Shown: piece after piece, positions 1 through 8,153 of the stretch
Layout of the letters: each line of letters begins with the position of its first letter
Numbering within the stretch: the first letter of the stretch is position 1
Assembly: GCF_016917755.1 (NCBI RefSeq)
Contig: NZ_CP070326.1
Location: 6,820,001-6,884,000 of the forward strand
Origin: Streptomyces noursei
GTDB taxonomy: Bacteria > Actinomycetota > Actinomycetes > Streptomycetales > Streptomycetaceae
DNA: 64,000 nucleotides
Reading direction: 5' to 3'
Position numbers and translations under genes: made by a program
The notes under the pieces: model-generated
What the model saw: only the letters and a program-made list of their open reading frames with translations
Databases searched by the model: none
What the model was told of the DNA's origin: nothing

Positions 1-1152
1 GAATCCTACGAACCACAGCGAGCGGCCCGCGCCGCCCTCACCCGCATCCTCGAACCCGGTGACGAAACCGCCGGCCGCTGGCTGCGCGAGATGGGCCCGG
101 TGGCCCTCTGGCACGCTCTCTCCCAGGACGACGTGCCCCCGCCCCTCGGCGCCAGCCTCACCAAGATCGCGGGCCTCCGGCTGCGCGCCGCGCGAGCCCG
201 CCCCGCAGCCGACCTCGCCGCCGTCGCCGCGCTCGGCGGACGCTTCATCTGCCCCGGCGACGACGAATGGCCCGGCCAGCTGGACGATCTCGGAGACGCC
301 CGCCCCATCGGCCTCTGGGTACGCGGCACCGCCAACCTGCGGATCTGGGCGCTGCGCTCGGTCGCCGTGGTCGGAGCACGCGCCTGTACCGAATACGGCG
401 CCCACCTCGCCACCACCCTCGGCGCCGGACTCACCGACCGCGGCTGGACCATCGTCTCCGGGGCCGCGTACGGGATCGACGGTGCCGCCCACCGCGGCGC
501 GCTCGCCGCGGACGGGGCGACCGTCGCCGTGCTCGCCTCCGGAGTGGACCATCCCTATCCGCGCGGACACACCGAGTTGATCGACCGGATCGCCGAACAG
601 GGCCTGCTCGTGGCCGAGTTGCCGCCCGGCGACCACCCCACCCGGAGCCGCTTCATCCAGCGCAACCGCGTCATCGCCGCCCTCACCCGCGGCACGGTCG
701 TCGTGGAAGCCGAACTCCGCAGCGGCTCACTGGTCACCGCACGGCGCGCCCTGGCCCTCGGACGCTTCACGATGGGCATGCCGGGTCCGGTCACCAGCGG
801 ACTGTCCGCCGGGGTGCATCAACTCCTGCGCGGCGAGGCGGCGGTGGTCACCGACGCCGACGAGGTCATCGAACTCGTCGGCAGCATCGGAGACCTCGCC
901 CCCGAGCGCCGCGGCCCGACCCTCGCGCACGACCTGCTGGACCCGGTCGCCCGCAGCGTGCTCGAAGCGCTGCCCGCCCGCGGCGGCGCCGATACCGAAC
1001 ACGTCGCGCGGGAGTCGGGCACGCCCCGCGACCTCACCCGGGGCAAGCTCTTCGAGCTGCAGTCCTTGGGATTCGTTCAAAGGTGCGGTGAACGCTGGGA
1101 GTTGGCCCGCCGTGTCAACTCGACCGAAGGTTCCCGGCGAGGCGGTACTTGA
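1..1152 (+). CDS. dprA: DNA-processing protein DprA (5' end outside window)
   Basis: The reading frame is open from the first base, so the N-terminus is missing and 383 residues are visible. It has the Rossmann-like DprA/Smf fold: VVGARACTEYG and the GAAYGIDGAAHRGAL region around a nucleotide-type loop, then FIQRNRVIAALT and VVEAELRSGSLVTAR, which are family hallmarks. The C-terminal part (about the last 70 residues) looks like the winged-helix DML1-type domain. DprA binds single-stranded DNA and loads RecA during uptake or recombination; its role in Streptomyces is unclear. It lies upstream of whiG as in other streptomycetes. The stop at 1152 is followed by a very strong palindrome, so readthrough into whiG is probably limited. 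Confidence 0.93.
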   Translation, partial: ESYEPQRAARAALTRILEPGDETAGRWLREMGPVALWHALSQDDVPPPLGASLTKIAGLRLRAARARPAADLAAVAALGGRFICPGDDEWPGQLDDLGDARPIGLWVRGTANLRIWALRSVAVVGARACTEYGAHLATTLGAGLTDRGWTIVSGAAYGIDGAAHRGALAADGATVAVLASGVDHPYPRGHTELIDRIAEQGLLVAELPPGDHPTRSRFIQRNRVIAALTRGTVVVEAELRSGSLVTARRALALGRFTMGMPGPVTSGLSAGVHQLLRGEAAVVTDADEVIELVGSIGDLAPERRGPTLAHDLLDPVARSVLEALPARGGADTEHVARESGTPRDLTRGKLFELQSLGFVQRCGERWELARRVNSTEGSRRGGT

Positions 1153-1526
1153 CCTGGCGCGAACGGGTGAAAGGGTGAGGGGAATGACCGCAGAATCCAG
1201 ATTTGCCGTGGTTCGGCGCGTGCGGCCGACCCGTTGGAGCGCGACGGCACGGCACAACGTACGCACGGGTTCCCGCACGCCAGGCCGGCGCGTCCGCCGG
1301 GGGCGCCCGCCCGGCGGGCGCCCCCGGCGGACGCGCCCCCGGGACTCCTTCCGGGTGCCGCCGTGTCGCGCGAAGTAACCCTGAGGTGCGGGCAGCGGAA
1401 CGTATCTGCGCACACCCAACCCGCCTTCCTCGCACACCGCGACGCCGCGGTCACGCTACGCTCACGACAGTTCAAGCCTCATGCATCCACCCACCCCCGT
1501 CTCGGCAGAACGGCTCAAGGCGACGA
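1153..1526. other. dprA-whiG intergenic region
   Basis: This 374-base gap holds the palindrome at 1287-1337 and, after it, the presumed whiG promoter and leader. Open frames run through it on both strands, but they cross the palindrome and lack recognisable domains, so no gene is called. No clear -10/-35 pair was recognised. Confidence 0.6.
1287..1337. terminator. 25-bp perfect palindrome between dprA and whiG
   Basis: Arms 1287-1311 and 1313-1337 are exact reverse complements separated by one base (C1312). No T-run follows on either strand. Position after the dprA stop suggests a factor-independent terminator of the GC-hairpin type common in Streptomyces, insulating whiG; extrusion as a cruciform is also possible. 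Function is inference. Confidence 0.6.
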
Positions 1527-2363
1527 ATGCCCCAGCACACCTCCGGGTCTGACCGCGCGGCAGCACCACCCGCCGCGCGCGGCAGCGTGCGCCCCGCCCC
1601 GCCCTCCTCGGTCGACGAGCTGTGGCGCTCCTACAAGGCATCAGGCGACGGACGCCTGCGGGAACAGCTGATCCTGCACTACTCGCCACTGGTCAAATAC
1701 GTCGCCGGCCGGGTCAGCGTCGGCCTGCCCCCCAACGTCGAGCAGGCCGACTTCGTCTCCTCCGGAGTCTTCGGACTGATCGACGCCATCGAGAAGTTCG
1801 AGCCCGAACGCTCCATCAAGTTCGAGACCTACGCCATCACCCGCATCCGCGGCGCGATGATCGACGAACTGCGTGCCCTGGACTGGATTCCCCGATCGGT
1901 GAGACAGAAGGCCCGTGCCGTGGAGCGCGCCTACGCGACCCTCGAAGCGCAGCTGCGCCGCACGCCGACCGAGGCCGAGGTCGCCGGCGAGATGGGCATC
2001 CCGCTGGAGGAACTCCACGGCGTCTTCAGCCAACTGTCCCTGGCGAACGTCGTCGCGCTCGAAGAACTGCTCCACGTCAGTGGCGAGGGCGGTGAGCGCC
2101 TCAGCCTGATGGACACCCTGGAGGACACCGCCGCCGAGAACCCCGTCGAGATCGCCGAGGACCGCGAACTGAGACGGCTGCTGGCGCGCGCCATCAACAC
2201 CCTGCCCGACCGTGAGAAAACCGTGGTCACCCTCTACTACTACGAGGGCCTCACCCTCGCCGAGATCGGCAACGTCCTCGGCGTCACCGAGAGCAGGGTC
2301 AGTCAGATCCACACCAAGTCCGTCCTCCAGCTCCGCGCCAAGCTGGCGGACGTCGGACGCTGA
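1527..2363 (+). CDS. whiG: RNA polymerase sigma factor WhiG (sporulation)
   Basis: The 278-residue protein is a FliA/WhiG-class sigma factor. Region 2 includes LREQLILHYSPLVKYVAG and IDAIEKFEPERSIKFETYA with IRGAMIDELRALDWIPRSVR; region 3 and region 4 follow, with LTLAEIGNVLGVTESRVSQ as the -35-binding helix-turn-helix. Known WhiG is about 280 residues, so the ATG at 1527 fits; a longer open frame starting near 1203 would cross the 25-bp palindrome and is rejected. In Streptomyces WhiG starts the switch from aerial hypha to spore chain by transcribing whiH and whiI, and it is held inactive by RsiG with c-di-GMP (established knowledge). The gene is monocistronic here. Confidence 0.96.
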   Translation: MPQHTSGSDRAAAPPAARGSVRPAPPSSVDELWRSYKASGDGRLREQLILHYSPLVKYVAGRVSVGLPPNVEQADFVSSGVFGLIDAIEKFEPERSIKFETYAITRIRGAMIDELRALDWIPRSVRQKARAVERAYATLEAQLRRTPTEAEVAGEMGIPLEELHGVFSQLSLANVVALEELLHVSGEGGERLSLMDTLEDTAAENPVEIAEDRELRRLLARAINTLPDREKTVVTLYYYEGLTLAEIGNVLGVTESRVSQIHTKSVLQLRAKLADVGR

Positions 2364-2737
2364 GGGCCAGGCGCCCGGGACGCGAGCGTCGAGCCGAACC
2401 GGCGACGGCTGGGAGGGGTTAGGTGCGCCGCTGTGTGGGGTGGCTTCCCGGCGACCGGGCTAGGGGGACGACCGGACTACCGGACAGGGGCGACCGGACT
2501 ACTGCTGGGGCACGGCGGTTCTCGGGCCCACCAGGCGGATTGGGCCTGGAGTGGTGGGTGGGGCAGTCTATGCGCCCAGCGGGGAAGGGGGAGGGGAACG
2601 AGGTGCCGCTTGCCGCCCTTTGCGTCCTTGATCGCCCTGCGGGTGACAGGCCGATGAGGAGCCGACGGCCGCACTGGCACAGATCTGTGTCGCGATGCGG
2701 AGTGCCACGGCGAGGACGCCATCCGTAGAGTGGTGAC
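2364..2737. other. whiG-tetR intergenic region with short direct repeats
   Basis: No credible gene is seen. The motif CGACCGGACTAC occurs at 2469-2480 and again at 2491-2502, with a related CGACCGGGCT at 2452-2461. They could be regulator sites for the downstream TetR protein or simple low-complexity duplication. Confidence 0.4.
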
Positions 2738-3319
2738 GTGCCCAGGATTCGAGCGGCCTCGGTGGCCGAGCACCGGACGATGCAGCGCGGCGCCCTCTTG
2801 GACGCCGCCCGCACCTTGTTGTCCGAGGGCGGAACGGAGGCGCTGACCTTCCCTGCCCTCGCCGAGCGCACGGGACTCGCGCGCTCCTCCGTATACGAGT
2901 ACTTCCGCTCCCGAGCGGCTGTCGTCGAAGAACTGTGTGCCGTCGACTTCCCTGTATGGGCCGCGGAAGTCGAGGCGGCGATGGAGGGCGCCGAGACGCC
3001 CGAGGCGAAGGTCGAGGCGTATGTGCGCCGGCAACTGGCACTGGTCGGTGACCGACGGCACCGCGCCGTCGTCGCCATCTCCGCCGGAGAACTGGACGCC
3101 GGGGCGCGGGAGAAGATCCGCGCGGCGCACGGCGGACTGATCGCCATGATCGTCGAGGCGCTGGCCGCCCTCGGCCACACCCAACCCCGCCTCGCCGCGA
3201 TGCTGCTTCAGGGCGTCGTCGACGCCGCGGTCCGTCGTATCGAACTCGGCGCCGCCGAGAACCCGGAAGAGATCACCGAGGCAGCGGTGGCCATGGTCCT
3301 CAACGGGGTGCGCGGCTGA
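2738..3319 (+). CDS. TetR/AcrR family transcriptional regulator
   Basis: This 193-residue protein starts at GTG 2738. Residues about 14-60 form a TetR helix-turn-helix (LLDAARTLLSEGG, then TFPALAERTGLARSSVYEYFRSR). The C-terminal all-helical ligand domain is not diagnostic and includes a run of small residues after position 70. The gene sits between whiG and a convergent M23 peptidase gene, so its target is not obvious; TetR proteins often repress themselves or a neighbour. Ligand unknown. Confidence 0.88.
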   Translation: MPRIRAASVAEHRTMQRGALLDAARTLLSEGGTEALTFPALAERTGLARSSVYEYFRSRAAVVEELCAVDFPVWAAEVEAAMEGAETPEAKVEAYVRRQLALVGDRRHRAVVAISAGELDAGAREKIRAAHGGLIAMIVEALAALGHTQPRLAAMLLQGVVDAAVRRIELGAAENPEEITEAAVAMVLNGVRG

Positions 3320-3375
3320 AGCCTGGTGCGGGCTTGAGGGGCGGCCTTGGGGGGCGGCCTCTCTGCCCCCTGGGG

Positions 3376-3405
3376 CCCCGCCCCCGCCCCCCGCCCCCCG
3401 CCCCC
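3376..3405 (-). repeat. G-run tract (possible G-quadruplex) on the reverse strand
   Basis: On the plus strand there are five C-runs of 4-6 bases each separated by a single G. The reverse strand therefore has five G-runs with one-base loops, which matches a G-quadruplex pattern. It lies between the converging tetR and M23 peptidase genes, in the 3' region of both transcripts. Confidence 0.5.
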
Positions 3406-3563
3406 GCTCCTCCTCCACCACCCCTGTCAGCCGGCAGCCGGCAACCAGCAGCTCGAAATGGTCTGCTATCGCGTATCGCGCGCACCGCATGGCGGGGCCC
3501 GTAGGGCACGGCAAACCGGGCCCTACGTTCGTACCGTTCGCATAGGCATCGCCCCGCTCTCCT

Positions 3564-4490
3564 TTACGTGCCGCTCTTCACCGCCGCTCTCGCGCCGCAT
3601 CGCCTCCGCTGCCTTTTCCCGATCGCAGCCCAACGGCTAGGGCTGCGAAGTCGGGCTCGCCGGCTCGCCTCCGGTGGACGACGGAGCCGCCCCAAGGCCC
3701 ACAGCGCAGCGCCCGCGAGAGTGATCGCTCCGAGTAGGGCCGCGCCCGTGGTTCCCGCCGACACGTCCGTCGTTTCGTGGGCCGTTGGCGCAGGGTGCTC
3801 ACGATGCTCACGATGCGGACGGGACGGTCCGATTGCCGGGACGCCTCCCGGTAAGGGGATGCCGAAGACGGGGAGCAGTCGTGAGGGTCCGTTGCGGAAC
3901 GCGGCTGGCGGCATGAGCGAGAGGGGGTTGAGGTAGGCCGTACCGCGGCGCAGGCCCCAGTGGAGGCAGGGAGCACGGCAGTGGTAAGGGCCGTCCTCCA
4001 GCATGCCGACCGGCTGGCCTGCGGTGACGCGTTGGCCTTTGCGGGCGGTGGCGCGGACCGGCTCGTACGTGGTGTGCAAGGGAGGGTGACCCGAGCCGGA
4101 CACCTCGATGGTGAGGACGCCGCGGCCGGCGACCGTGCCGACGAATGCGATCTGTCCGGGCGTGGCGGCCCTGACGACTGCGCCGCCGGATGCGGCCAGG
4201 TCTACGCCTCTGTGCCCCGCCGCCCATGGGGTTGGGGGAGGTTCCCAGCCGCGTAACACTGCGGGTCGTGTGCCGGCAGGACCGTCGACGGGCCAGGAAC
4301 GCTCCAGCGTCGGAGTCGTTGGTCCGGGGCCCGGTGCCGCTTCGGCATACGGCGCCGCAGCCTCGGCCACCCCCGTTGTCACTTCGATCGTGCCCACCCC
4401 CACCGCGGGTACGACCACGACATGCAGGGCGCACATGGCGAGGGCAGGAAGCCAGCGCCGTCCGGTGGCGGCGCTGCCGTCACGAGCCAC
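3564..4490 (-). CDS. M23 family metallopeptidase, secreted or membrane-anchored; two TTA codons
   Basis: From GTG 4490 the product has 308 residues. It begins with a basic, hydrophobic export signal (RRW, then LPALAMCALHVVVV). The LytM/M23 zinc-site motifs are HRGVDLA and LHWGLRRG. A hydrophobic segment near the C-terminus (GAALLGAITLAGAALWALG), followed by arginines, looks like a membrane anchor. Such enzymes cut peptidoglycan cross-bridges. The frame stays open to 4916, but the extra 142 residues are Pro/Gly/Glu-rich low complexity with poor third-position GC, so I prefer the internal start, with some doubt. Two leucines are encoded by TTA (complement of 4254-4256 and 3852-3854), which predicts dependence on the bldA tRNA. 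It is divergent from rpsB. Confidence 0.75.
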   Translation of the reverse strand: MARDGSAATGRRWLPALAMCALHVVVVPAVGVGTIEVTTGVAEAAAPYAEAAPGPGPTTPTLERSWPVDGPAGTRPAVLRGWEPPPTPWAAGHRGVDLAASGGAVVRAATPGQIAFVGTVAGRGVLTIEVSGSGHPPLHTTYEPVRATARKGQRVTAGQPVGMLEDGPYHCRAPCLHWGLRRGTAYLNPLSLMPPAAFRNGPSRLLPVFGIPLPGGVPAIGPSRPHREHREHPAPTAHETTDVSAGTTGAALLGAITLAGAALWALGRLRRPPEASRRARLRSPSRWAAIGKRQRRRCGARAAVKSGT

Positions 4491-5253
4491 GGGCGGTGCT
4501 TGTCTCGCCGTCGCCTTATCCGAAGCCGACGCTGGTCCTGGCCCCGGTCCCGGTCCTCTTCCCGTTCCTGTTTCGGATTCCGTTTCCGATCCTGGTGCCA
4601 CCTCCTGCTCCGGTTCCGGCCCCCGTCCGGGGGCCGTCGGCCCCGGAGGCGGGACTTCCGCAGGCGGGTCCGGTGATGGTGCCGACGCTCGGCCTGTGGG
4701 CGGTGGGCCCTGGTGGTCCCGTGGGTGTGGGCGTGGGTGTGGGTGACGGGGGCGTGGCACGTGGGGCTGGCGGGGGCGTTCGTCAGGGGGTGGCTTCTGG
4801 CGGGTGTGCTGGTCGGGCTTGTGGGCGGAGCGTCGTGGGCGGGGCACGGTCTGTCGTCGGGAGGGTGGGCGTGTGGTGAGGGGGCGCCGCCTTGCGGGGC
4901 CGGTGAGTCGTCGCATGTGTTGACCATGGCGGATGCGGGACCGGCGCGCGGATCTTGGTCAAAAGCTGTGGACGACGGGCCGATTGTGGATAACGGCGTC
5001 ACCCCTGCAGGGCGCGAAATGGTGCGTGTCGCCCGGTGCATCGCCCGTCCCGTACACTTCTGATGGCGATCCGGGTCACCGGGTCGACTTCGCACGCCCC
5101 GCCACCAGTGCAGCAGTCCCATTCGGGCAGCACGTCGGCCGCGCTCTCGGTCCTCGGAAGGTTCCACCCGGTTCCTCCCTGGCAGGCGCGTCGGGGCGTC
5201 AGGCACCGCGGCCGACCGGTCGTGGTGGAACCGAGAAAACAAGGAGTACGGCC
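4491..5253. other. Divergent region upstream of M23 peptidase and rpsB
   Basis: The part 4516-4660 is simple-sequence DNA (GA/GGACC-type on the reverse strand) that could be an N-terminal extension of the peptidase. The remainder is the rpsB promoter and leader. TACACT at 5053-5058 could be a -10 element, but no convincing -35 was found. Two DnaA-box-like words, TGTGGACGA (4967-4975) and TGTGGATAA (4985-4993), lie 18 bases apart. Confidence 0.45.
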
Positions 5254-6102
5254 ATGGCCGTCGTCACGATGCGGGAGCTGCTGGAGAGCGGCGTCCACTT
5301 CGGGCACCAGACCCGCCGCTGGAACCCGAAGATGAAGCGCTTCATCTTCACCGAGCGCAACGGCATCTACATCATCGACCTGCTCCAGTCGCTGTCGTAC
5401 ATCGACCGCGCCTACGAGTTCGTCAAGGAGACCGTCGCCCACGGCGGCTCGGTGATGTTCGTCGGTACGAAGAAGCAGGCCCAGGAGGCCATTGCCGAGC
5501 AGGCGACCCGCGTGGGCATGCCCTACGTGAACCAGCGCTGGCTCGGCGGCATGCTGACCAACTTCTCGACCGTCTACAAGCGTCTGCAGCGCCTCAAGGA
5601 GCTTGAGCAGATCGACTTCGAGGACGTGGCCGCCTCCGGCCTCACCAAGAAGGAGCTCCTGGTCCTCTCCCGCGAGAAGGCCAAGCTGGAGAAGACCCTC
5701 GGTGGTATCCGCGAGATGCAGAAGGTGCCCAGCGCCGTCTGGATCGTGGACACCAAGAAGGAGCACATCGCCGTCGGCGAGGCGCGCAAGCTCAACATCC
5801 CGGTTGTCGCGATCCTCGACACCAACTGCGACCCGGACGAGGTCGACTACAAGATCCCGGGTAACGACGACGCGATCCGCTCCGTCACCCTGCTCACCCG
5901 CGTGATCGCCGACGCCGTCGCCGAGGGCCTGATCGCCCGCTCCGGCGCCGCCACCGGCGACCAGAAGCCGGGCGAGAAGGCCGGCGAGCCGCTCGCCGAG
6001 TGGGAGCGCGACCTGCTCGAGGGCGACAAGAAGTCCGACGACGAGGCCCCCAAGGCCGAGGCCCCGGCCGCCGAGGCCGAGAAGCCGGCCGAGCAGGGCT
6101 GA
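5254..6102 (+). CDS. rpsB: 30S ribosomal protein S2
   Basis: This is ribosomal protein S2, 282 residues, starting at ATG 5254 after AAGGAG at 5241-5246. The N-terminus (MAVVTMRELLESGVHFGHQT) and family motifs such as RWLGGMLTNFSTV and DTNCDPDEVDYKIPGNDDA are textbook S2. It has the Ala/Glu-rich tail of about 35 residues that is typical for Streptomyces S2. S2 is a late-assembling protein of the small subunit. It forms the rpsB-tsf unit with the elongation factor gene; a strong hairpin between the two genes probably attenuates tsf expression. Confidence 0.98.
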   Translation: MAVVTMRELLESGVHFGHQTRRWNPKMKRFIFTERNGIYIIDLLQSLSYIDRAYEFVKETVAHGGSVMFVGTKKQAQEAIAEQATRVGMPYVNQRWLGGMLTNFSTVYKRLQRLKELEQIDFEDVAASGLTKKELLVLSREKAKLEKTLGGIREMQKVPSAVWIVDTKKEHIAVGEARKLNIPVVAILDTNCDPDEVDYKIPGNDDAIRSVTLLTRVIADAVAEGLIARSGAATGDQKPGEKAGEPLAEWERDLLEGDKKSDDEAPKAEAPAAEAEKPAEQG

Positions 6103-6119
6103 CCTCAAGACCGGTTGAT

Positions 6120-6159
6120 GACGGCGGGGGAGGGCGCCACAAGCGCCTCCCCCGCCGTC
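6120..6159 (+). terminator. Hairpin in the rpsB-tsf intergenic region
   Basis: An 18-bp stem (arms ending GACGGCGGG and CCCGCCGTC) has one bulged G and a loop of about four bases. There is no U-run. It is placed between co-directional rpsB and tsf, so it is likely a partial terminator setting the S2 to EF-Ts ratio; such attenuation has been described for Streptomyces rpsB-tsf. Confidence 0.75.
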
Positions 6160-6209
6160 CACCCGTAGATCTTTCGACTTCCGCGATTCCGAGAAGAGAT
6201 TCACAGACC

Positions 6210-7046
6210 ATGGCGAACTACACCGCCGCTGACGTCAAGAAGCTCCGCGAGCTCACCGGCGCCGGCATGATGGACTGCAAGAAGGCCCTGGAAGAGGCCG
6301 AGGGTAGCGTCGACAAGGCCGTCGAGGTCCTGCGCGTCAAGGGTCAGAAGGGCGTCGCCAAGCGCGAGGGCCGCTCCGCCGAGAACGGCGCGGTGGTCTC
6401 CCTGATCGCCGACGACAACACCTCCGGCATCATCCTCGAGCTGAAGTGCGAGACGGACTTCGTCGCCAAGGGTGAGAAGTTCCAGTCCGTCGCCAACGCC
6501 CTGGCCGCGCACGTCGCCAAGACCAACCCGGCCGACATCGAGGCTCTGCTCGCCTCCGAGATCGAGGCCGGCAAGACCGTCCAGGCGTTCGTCGACGAGG
6601 CCAACGCCAACCTCGGCGAGAAGATCGTCCTGGACCGCTTCGCGCAGTTCGCCGACGGTTACGTGATGGCGTACATGCACCGCACCATGCCTGACCTGCC
6701 GCCGCAGATCGGTGTCCTTGTCGAGCTCGACAAGGAGAACGCCGAGGTCGCCAAGGGCATTGCGCAGCACATCGCCGCCTTCGCCCCGAAGTACCTCTCC
6801 AAGGAGGACGTCCCGGCCGAGGTCGTCGAGGCCGAGCGTCGCGTCGCCGAGGAGACCACCCGCGCCGAGGGCAAGCCCGAGGCCGCCCTGCCGAAGATCG
6901 TCGAGGGTCGCCTCAACGGCTTCTTCAAGGACGCGACGCTGCTCGGTCAGCCGTACGCGCTCGACAACAAGAAGTCCGTCGAGAAGGTCCTCCAGGAGGC
7001 CGGTGTCACCCTGAAGCGCTTCTCGCGCATCAAGGTCGGCATCTGA
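6210..7046 (+). CDS. tsf: Translation elongation factor Ts
   Basis: EF-Ts (278 residues) is the nucleotide exchange factor that recycles EF-Tu. The N-terminal UBA-like domain has the signature LRELTGAGMMDCKKALEEA, and the core contains the second signature ELKCETDFVAKG at the EF-Tu interface. The start at ATG 6210 gives the expected N-terminus MANYTAADVKKL. It follows rpsB in the usual order and is followed by a terminator at 7135-7180. Confidence 0.98.
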   Translation: MANYTAADVKKLRELTGAGMMDCKKALEEAEGSVDKAVEVLRVKGQKGVAKREGRSAENGAVVSLIADDNTSGIILELKCETDFVAKGEKFQSVANALAAHVAKTNPADIEALLASEIEAGKTVQAFVDEANANLGEKIVLDRFAQFADGYVMAYMHRTMPDLPPQIGVLVELDKENAEVAKGIAQHIAAFAPKYLSKEDVPAEVVEAERRVAEETTRAEGKPEAALPKIVEGRLNGFFKDATLLGQPYALDNKKSVEKVLQEAGVTLKRFSRIKVGI

Positions 7047-7134
7047 GCCTGCCGCGAAGGCAGCGAATGACCTACGGCCCCGCTAGGGTCGTACGCAGTC
7101 GGCCGCTCATCGGTCGGCCGCAGATGTGACGAGG

Positions 7135-7180
7135 AGGCCATTGCCGGACAGGGATCTGACCAGACCCACGGCAATGGCCT
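7135..7180 (+). terminator. Terminator after tsf
   Basis: Arms 7135-7146 and 7169-7180 form a perfect 12-bp stem around a 22-base loop, followed by TCTTCGT. It lies just before the pyrH ribosome binding site, so pyrH probably needs a promoter in or near this region, or partial readthrough. Confidence 0.7.
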
Positions 7181-7207
7181 TCTTCGTATGTGCACGAGGA
7201 GAGCTCA

Positions 7208-7978
7208 ATGAATCACGGTGCCGACGGCGCGGACACACACAAAGCCGGGAACGGCGGCAGGCGCCGCTTCCTTCTGAAGCTGTCGGGCGAGGCCTTCGCC
7301 GGTGGCGGCGGACTGGGTGTCGACCCCGATGTCGTGCACGCCATCGCCCGCGAGATCGCCGCGGTGGTTCGTGACGGCTATGAGATCGCCATCGTGATCG
7401 GCGGCGGCAACTTCTTCCGCGGCGCCGAACTGCAGCAGCGCGGTATGGACCGGGCCCGTTCCGACTACATGGGCATGCTCGGTACGGTCATGAACTGCCT
7501 GGCCCTCCAGGACTTCCTGGAGAAGGAGGGCATCGACTCCCGCGTTCAGACGGCGATCACCATGGGCCAGGTCGCGGAGCCGTACATCCCGCTGCGCGCG
7601 GTGCGCCACCTGGAGAAGGGCCGGGTCGTCATCTTCGGCGCCGGCATGGGCATGCCGTACTTCTCCACCGACACCACCGCCGCCCAGCGCGCCCTGGAGA
7701 TCGACGCCGAGGCGATGCTGATGGGCAAGAACGGTGTGGACGGGGTCTACGACTCCGACCCCAAGCAGAACCCGGACGCGGTCAAGTTCGACGCCCTCGA
7801 ATACGGCGAGGTCATCACGCGCGACCTGAAGGTCGCCGACGCCACGGCCATCACGCTGTGCCGGGACAACAAGCTCCCGATCCTCGTGTTCGAGCTGCTC
7901 GCCGAGGGGAACATCGCGCGTGCGGTGAAGGGTGAGAAGATCGGCACGCTCGTCAGCGATCAGAACACCCGGGCCTGA
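7208..7978 (+). CDS. pyrH: UMP kinase
   Basis: UMP kinase phosphorylates UMP to UDP in de novo pyrimidine synthesis and belongs to the amino acid kinase fold rather than the eukaryotic UMP/CMP kinase fold. The 256-residue protein has FLLKLSGEAF, VIGGGNFFRG, the allosteric/dimer region MGMLGTVMNCLALQ and the ATP-site stretch MGKNGVDGVYDSDPK. ATG 7208 is chosen because GAGGAGAG lies 4 bases upstream; an in-frame GTG at 7190 is a weaker option. Order tsf-pyrH-frr is conserved in bacteria. Confidence 0.97.
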   Translation: MNHGADGADTHKAGNGGRRRFLLKLSGEAFAGGGGLGVDPDVVHAIAREIAAVVRDGYEIAIVIGGGNFFRGAELQQRGMDRARSDYMGMLGTVMNCLALQDFLEKEGIDSRVQTAITMGQVAEPYIPLRAVRHLEKGRVVIFGAGMGMPYFSTDTTAAQRALEIDAEAMLMGKNGVDGVYDSDPKQNPDAVKFDALEYGEVITRDLKVADATAITLCRDNKLPILVFELLAEGNIARAVKGEKIGTLVSDQNTRA

Positions 7979-8153
7979 CGGCCTCAACTGCCGTGATTCC
8001 GTGCGGGCGTCGGCCCGTACGGGCGGCAACCCCCGGTCGTGGGAAGACCTCGGTACGGGGATGGACAACCGCCTGCCGGTCGGACACCGTGCAGGAGAAG
8101 ACGCGCGGCAGGGGCGAGGCTCTGCTTCTTACCGAAAAGACCAGGAGCAAGTG

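Noticed and set aside
1203..1526. N-terminal extension of whiG
   Set aside because: It would translate through the 25-bp palindrome, lacks family similarity, and known WhiG begins close to the ATG at 1527.
4491..4916. Longer N-terminus for the M23 peptidase
   Set aside because: The added 142 residues are Pro/Gly/Glu low complexity with weak codon bias, and the GTG at 4490 precedes a good export signal. Kept as an alternative in the gene entry.
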